NCBI RefSeq assembly: GCF_009741265.1
Contig: NZ_WOWL01000001.1
Span: 1,364,001 to 1,428,000, forward strand
Direction: 5' to 3'
From: Pseudarthrobacter sp. GA104
GTDB lineage: Bacteria > Actinomycetota > Actinomycetes > Actinomycetales > Micrococcaceae
DNA length: 64,000 nucleotides
Both the position numbers and the translations under genes were made by a program. The notes beneath the pieces were generated by a model. The model searched no databases. It saw nothing but the letters and a program-made list of their open reading frames with translations, and was not told the DNA's origin. This document shows, one piece after another, positions 61,230 to 64,000 of the stretch (position 1 is its first letter; the number at the start of each line of letters is the position of its first letter).

Positions 61230-62825
61230 CTACGACACCTGAACTGCGCCCGGTGCGCCGTCTTCGACCTCGAACACCGCATGCGTGTACTGCCCTGCGG
61301 CCCGACTGCCCACCCCGGTTGCCATGCGAAGCTCCGTGCGCCAGCGCTCGGGAGTGACCTGGCACCGGACGTAGCCCCGCCGGTCGCCGTCGAAGAACTT
61401 GATGTGCGGGTTGAACCCGATCATGGGCTCGTAGTAGGGCCCGTAGACTGGCACGTCGCCGTTGGTGCTGATGGAGGTGCCGACGAACTCGGTGGCCACC
61501 ACCGGGGAGTCCGGCCGGTCAAAGTCCAGGTGGACATCGTTGACAAAAGTGGAGTGCCAGTCGCCGGTGACGAACACGGCATTGCGCACCGCGGGCCCGG
61601 CGATCACGTCCAGCAGCCTCTTGCGGGCCGCCGGGAAGCCGTCCCAGGCGTCATGCCACAGCAACTCACCCGCGGCGCCATCGTGGTCGAGGCGGGAGAC
61701 CATGACGTTGTTTCCCAGGATGTTCCACCGCACGTCTGAGTCGCGCAACCCGGCATAGAGCCACTGTTCCTGCTCCGGGCCGAGCATGCTGATGGCGGGG
61801 TCGTAGGCCGCTTCGCATGCCTGGGCTTCGCCCCAGCCGCAGGGCGGAGCGTCGCGGTACTGCCGTCCATCCAGGACGTCCAACTGAGCCAGGCGGCCAT
61901 AGCGCAGCCGCCGGTAAAGCTGCATGTCCGTGCCTTGGGGCAGCGACCGCGCCCGCAAGGGCTGGTGCTCGTAGTACGCCATGTAGGCCGCGGCCCGCAC
62001 TGCGGTAAAGGCCTGGGTCTGCCCTTCCCAGCCTCCGGCGTAGTCATTCTGGACCTCGTGGTCATCCCAGGTCACGATGAACGGGAACCGGGCGTGTGCA
62101 GCCTGCAGGTCGGGATCCGACTTGTAGAGGGCGTAGCGTGCCCGCCACTGCTCAAGCGTCTGCGGGGCCGGCTGCGCGGCGGCGGGAACTGGCGTGCGGC
62201 GCAGGCCGCCGTCGGCCCCGATCTCGTACTCGTAGACGTAATCGCCCAGGTGCACCACGAAGTCCAGGTCCTCTGCTGCCATGTGGCTGTAGGACGGAAA
62301 GAAGCCGTCATCCCACTTCTGGCAGGAGGCGAAGGCGAAATCCAGCTGCCTGACATCGGCCCCGGGGGCCGGCAGGGTCTTGGTTCGGCCCACAGGGGAC
62401 CAGTGGTTACGGAACTTGAACTCGTAGAAATACTCGCTGTCCGGTTCCAGGCCCTCCACCTCCACGTGAACCGAGTGCCCCAACTGCGCCGGGGCGTGTG
62501 CGCTGCCGTCCCGGACAACATTGCGCATCCCGGCGTCGGTGGCCAGACGCCACTCCACGACGGGGTGGCCGGGAGGCATGCCGCCGTTCGGCTCGAACGG
62601 TTTCGGCGCGAGACGGGTCCACAGCACCACGCCGGAAGGCGTGGGATCGCCGGATGCGATTCCCAGCGTGAAGGGATCATCCTTGCTCCGCGCCGGCGTC
62701 GTGCCCGCGTCGGCCTTGGTGGCCGGGGTGGCAGCCAGCGCGGCGGCGGCGGAGACACCGGCCACGCCGGAGAGGAAGAGGCGGCGGTCTATCAGACGGG
62801 AGTTTCCAGGCAGGATCAAGGGCAT
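61230..62825 (-). CDS. phoD: Secreted alkaline phosphatase / phosphodiesterase PhoD (copy 2)
   Basis: A 531-residue paralogue of the gene at 53439-54974. The ATG at 62825 has AAGGGA upstream; a longer frame to 63029 is not used. A twin-arginine signal (LIDRRLFLSGVAG) is followed by FVVHLGDYVYEY, FIVTWDDHEVQNDYA, FVTGDWHSTFVNDVHLDFD and EFVGTSISTNGD. All metal-site motifs of the family are present. It is preceded by the clearest PHO-box-like repeat in the window and lies divergent to a broken glycosidase gene. Confidence 0.93.
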   Translation of the reverse strand: MPLILPGNSRLIDRRLFLSGVAGVSAAAALAATPATKADAGTTPARSKDDPFTLGIASGDPTPSGVVLWTRLAPKPFEPNGGMPPGHPVVEWRLATDAGMRNVVRDGSAHAPAQLGHSVHVEVEGLEPDSEYFYEFKFRNHWSPVGRTKTLPAPGADVRQLDFAFASCQKWDDGFFPSYSHMAAEDLDFVVHLGDYVYEYEIGADGGLRRTPVPAAAQPAPQTLEQWRARYALYKSDPDLQAAHARFPFIVTWDDHEVQNDYAGGWEGQTQAFTAVRAAAYMAYYEHQPLRARSLPQGTDMQLYRRLRYGRLAQLDVLDGRQYRDAPPCGWGEAQACEAAYDPAISMLGPEQEQWLYAGLRDSDVRWNILGNNVMVSRLDHDGAAGELLWHDAWDGFPAARKRLLDVIAGPAVRNAVFVTGDWHSTFVNDVHLDFDRPDSPVVATEFVGTSISTNGDVPVYGPYYEPMIGFNPHIKFFDGDRRGYVRCQVTPERWRTELRMATGVGSRAAGQYTHAVFEVEDGAPGAVQVS

Positions 62826-62864
62826 GCTGCCAACGTCCCTTGGAGCCTTGAACAGGACGCCTCC

Positions 62865-62908
62865 CGCCGGGAACTCCGGGGGAACCCGCCGGTAAACATG
62901 CGGTGAAA
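62865..62908 (-). promoter_or_regulatory. PHO-box-like direct repeats upstream of phoD copy 2
   Basis: Four 11-nt units on the minus strand read tttcaccgcat / gtttaccggcg / ggttcccccgg / agttcccggcg. Two fit the consensus well and the others partly. They end 40 nt before the ATG at 62825. Confidence 0.6.
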
Positions 62909-63016
62909 CAGTACAGCAGCTGCCAGTGGAAACGAGCCGCGAACAGTCCGCCACAACCTGCTGAACACCGGCGTCTGGCTTCTTCCTCCGGTTAAGCGCC
63001 TGACCAGGGTCGCAGC

Positions 63017-63925
63017 ATGGAATCCCCACACAAATCCCCGGTCAAGGCTGCAATTACCGCCCTAATCCCCGGGCTTCCCGGAGCCTTCCTTGCCACCGCC
63101 GGCCCCTCCGCAGCCACCCCGCCCCTCCCATCCGGGGACGCCCAGCCCTTCCCGCCGTCGAACTTAACCTCGGCGCCCGGGACCTGCCCGAAACGCGCGA
63201 CGTGACGGAGCCGGCCCCCCCCCGCCTGACCTGTACGTCGATTACCCGCGGAACCCCCAACCCTTCCCTTTTTGGACGGCTGAAGTGGCCATCCCGGCGA
63301 ATTCACCCGACGTTCGGCCCCGACCTGGTCAACCGGGAAACCACCAGCCAGCTGTCGGCTGCCGATGGTGCGCTCGCCGGCATCAACGGCGGCTACTTCG
63401 TCCTGGACCCAAAGGCCGGCGCCCCCCCGGAGAGCAACGACGCGGCAAGGCCGCCAAGGGTGCACGGCTGGCCCTGGACGGCATTAACCGTGTCCCGGGG
63501 CGCATCCGGAACTGCGGCGGAACGGCCGATGCTCCCACCGTCCTCGGGCACGACTACACCTGCACGGACCCCGATGAGGTCATTGCTTTCACCGAGGACT
63601 TCGGCTCCGCCACACCGTCCGGGCGGGGGCTGGAAGTGGTGCTGGACAGCCAGGGCACCGTCACCGCCGTCAACGCTCCCGGGGCACGGCCGTGACCGCC
63701 GAGGGACGCCAGACGGCATCCCTTGGGCTGAGCATCAAAGAAGCGGCAGACGTGGCCACGTCGCTGGGCATGGGGGAGGCAATCAACCTCGACGGCGGCG
63801 GATCCACCACTATGGCCGTGGGAGGGCAGGTCGTCAACAATTCCTCCGACGCATCGGGCGAACGTCCCGTAGGCGACGCAATCCTCGTCCTCCCCGCCGC
63901 AAGGACTGAACGCCGGCAGCGGGCG
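63017..63925 (+). pseudogene. Broken phosphodiester glycosidase (copy 2)
   Basis: This is a decayed copy of the gene at 55326-57014. Matching pieces occur in order: DLPETRDVT, TSITRGTPNP, AIPANSPD, FGPDLVNRETTSQLS, AGINGGYFVLDP, DGINRVPGRIRNCGG, GLEVVLDSQGTVTAVN, and EGRQTASLGLSIKEAADV with INLDGGGSTTM. Between them the SPOR-like part (junction near 63308), about 40 codons (near 63440) and about 110 codons (near 63690) are missing. A base is lost near 63265 and another frame break lies upstream; a C9 tract is at 63215-63223. The product cannot be functional. Confidence 0.85.
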
Positions 63926-63979
63926 CGGTCGGCCGCGGGGCGTGAGCCCGCGGCAGTCGCGGCACCTAAGATGGCGTGC

Positions 63980-64000
63980 ATGGAAGACGTGGCCCTGGCT
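63980..64000 (+). CDS. Possible start of the next gene, cut by the window edge
   Basis: ATG at 63980 begins MEDVALA and continues past the window. TAAGAT at 63967-63972 lies 7 nt before it, the same leaderless layout as other genes here. Too short for any functional call. Confidence 0.3.

Overview
The window is high-GC actinobacterial chromosome. The gene content and order suggest a member of the Arthrobacter/Pseudarthrobacter group (Micrococcaceae): the GlgE-TreS-maltokinase/GlgB pathway, CarD beside ispD-ispF-cysS-rlmB, SenX3-RegX3-PhoU, a fused maltokinase-branching enzyme, and an rRNA spacer without tRNA genes. Genus level is an inference; no database was searched.

Layout. 0-4.1 kb: monosaccharide ABC importer (chvE-gguA-gguB). 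4.2-9.4 kb, minus strand: MFS transporter, EF-G-like GTPase, ChaB-like protein, tRNA-Thr(UGU), membrane-anchored DsbA-like protein. 9.5-13.2 kb: trehalose synthesis otsA-otsB and a CUT1-type sugar ATPase (msmK/ugpC type). 13.3-16.7 kb: DUF4032 protein, FAD-linked oxidase, SRPBCC protein. 16.8-22.7 kb: a complete rRNA operon on the minus strand (16S-23S-5S) with tandem promoters, boxA-like leader, processing stems and terminator. 22.8-38 kb: alpha-glucan block with glgE-treS-mak/glgB on the minus strand, divergent glgP, a TPP-dependent oxidase-like gene, a barnase/barstar-like pair and glgX. 37.9-52.9 kb: core genes rlmB, cysS, ispF, ispD, carD, an LpqE-like lipoprotein, regX3, senX3, phoU, gpmA, a methyltransferase, DUF2516, a Cys/Met PLP enzyme, tmk, holB and an exported hydrolase. 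53-64 kb, after tRNA-Thr(CGU): an accessory, partly decayed region with two divergent phoD/phosphodiester-glycosidase modules (the second glycosidase is broken), CsbD, small hypothetical genes, an IS481-type transposase scrap, a twice-frameshifted nuclease and a DUF6454-like secreted protein.

How the genes work together. OtsAB makes trehalose; TreS, maltokinase and GlgE turn trehalose into alpha-glucan; GlgB branches it; GlgP and GlgX degrade it. SenX3-RegX3-PhoU is the phosphate-sensing core. Direct repeats with an 11-nt period resembling PHO boxes lie between senX3 and phoU and upstream of both phoD genes, which links the accessory region to phosphate control (inference).

The least expected signals are: (i) about a dozen start codons placed 6-8 nt after a TANNNT -10 box with no Shine-Dalgarno, i.e. 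probable leaderless genes, several as divergent pairs; (ii) the duplicated and decaying phoD/glycosidase module; (iii) long perfect palindromic terminators; and (iv) rRNA processing stems readable directly from the sequence. I did not find a convincing wholly new multi-gene system.
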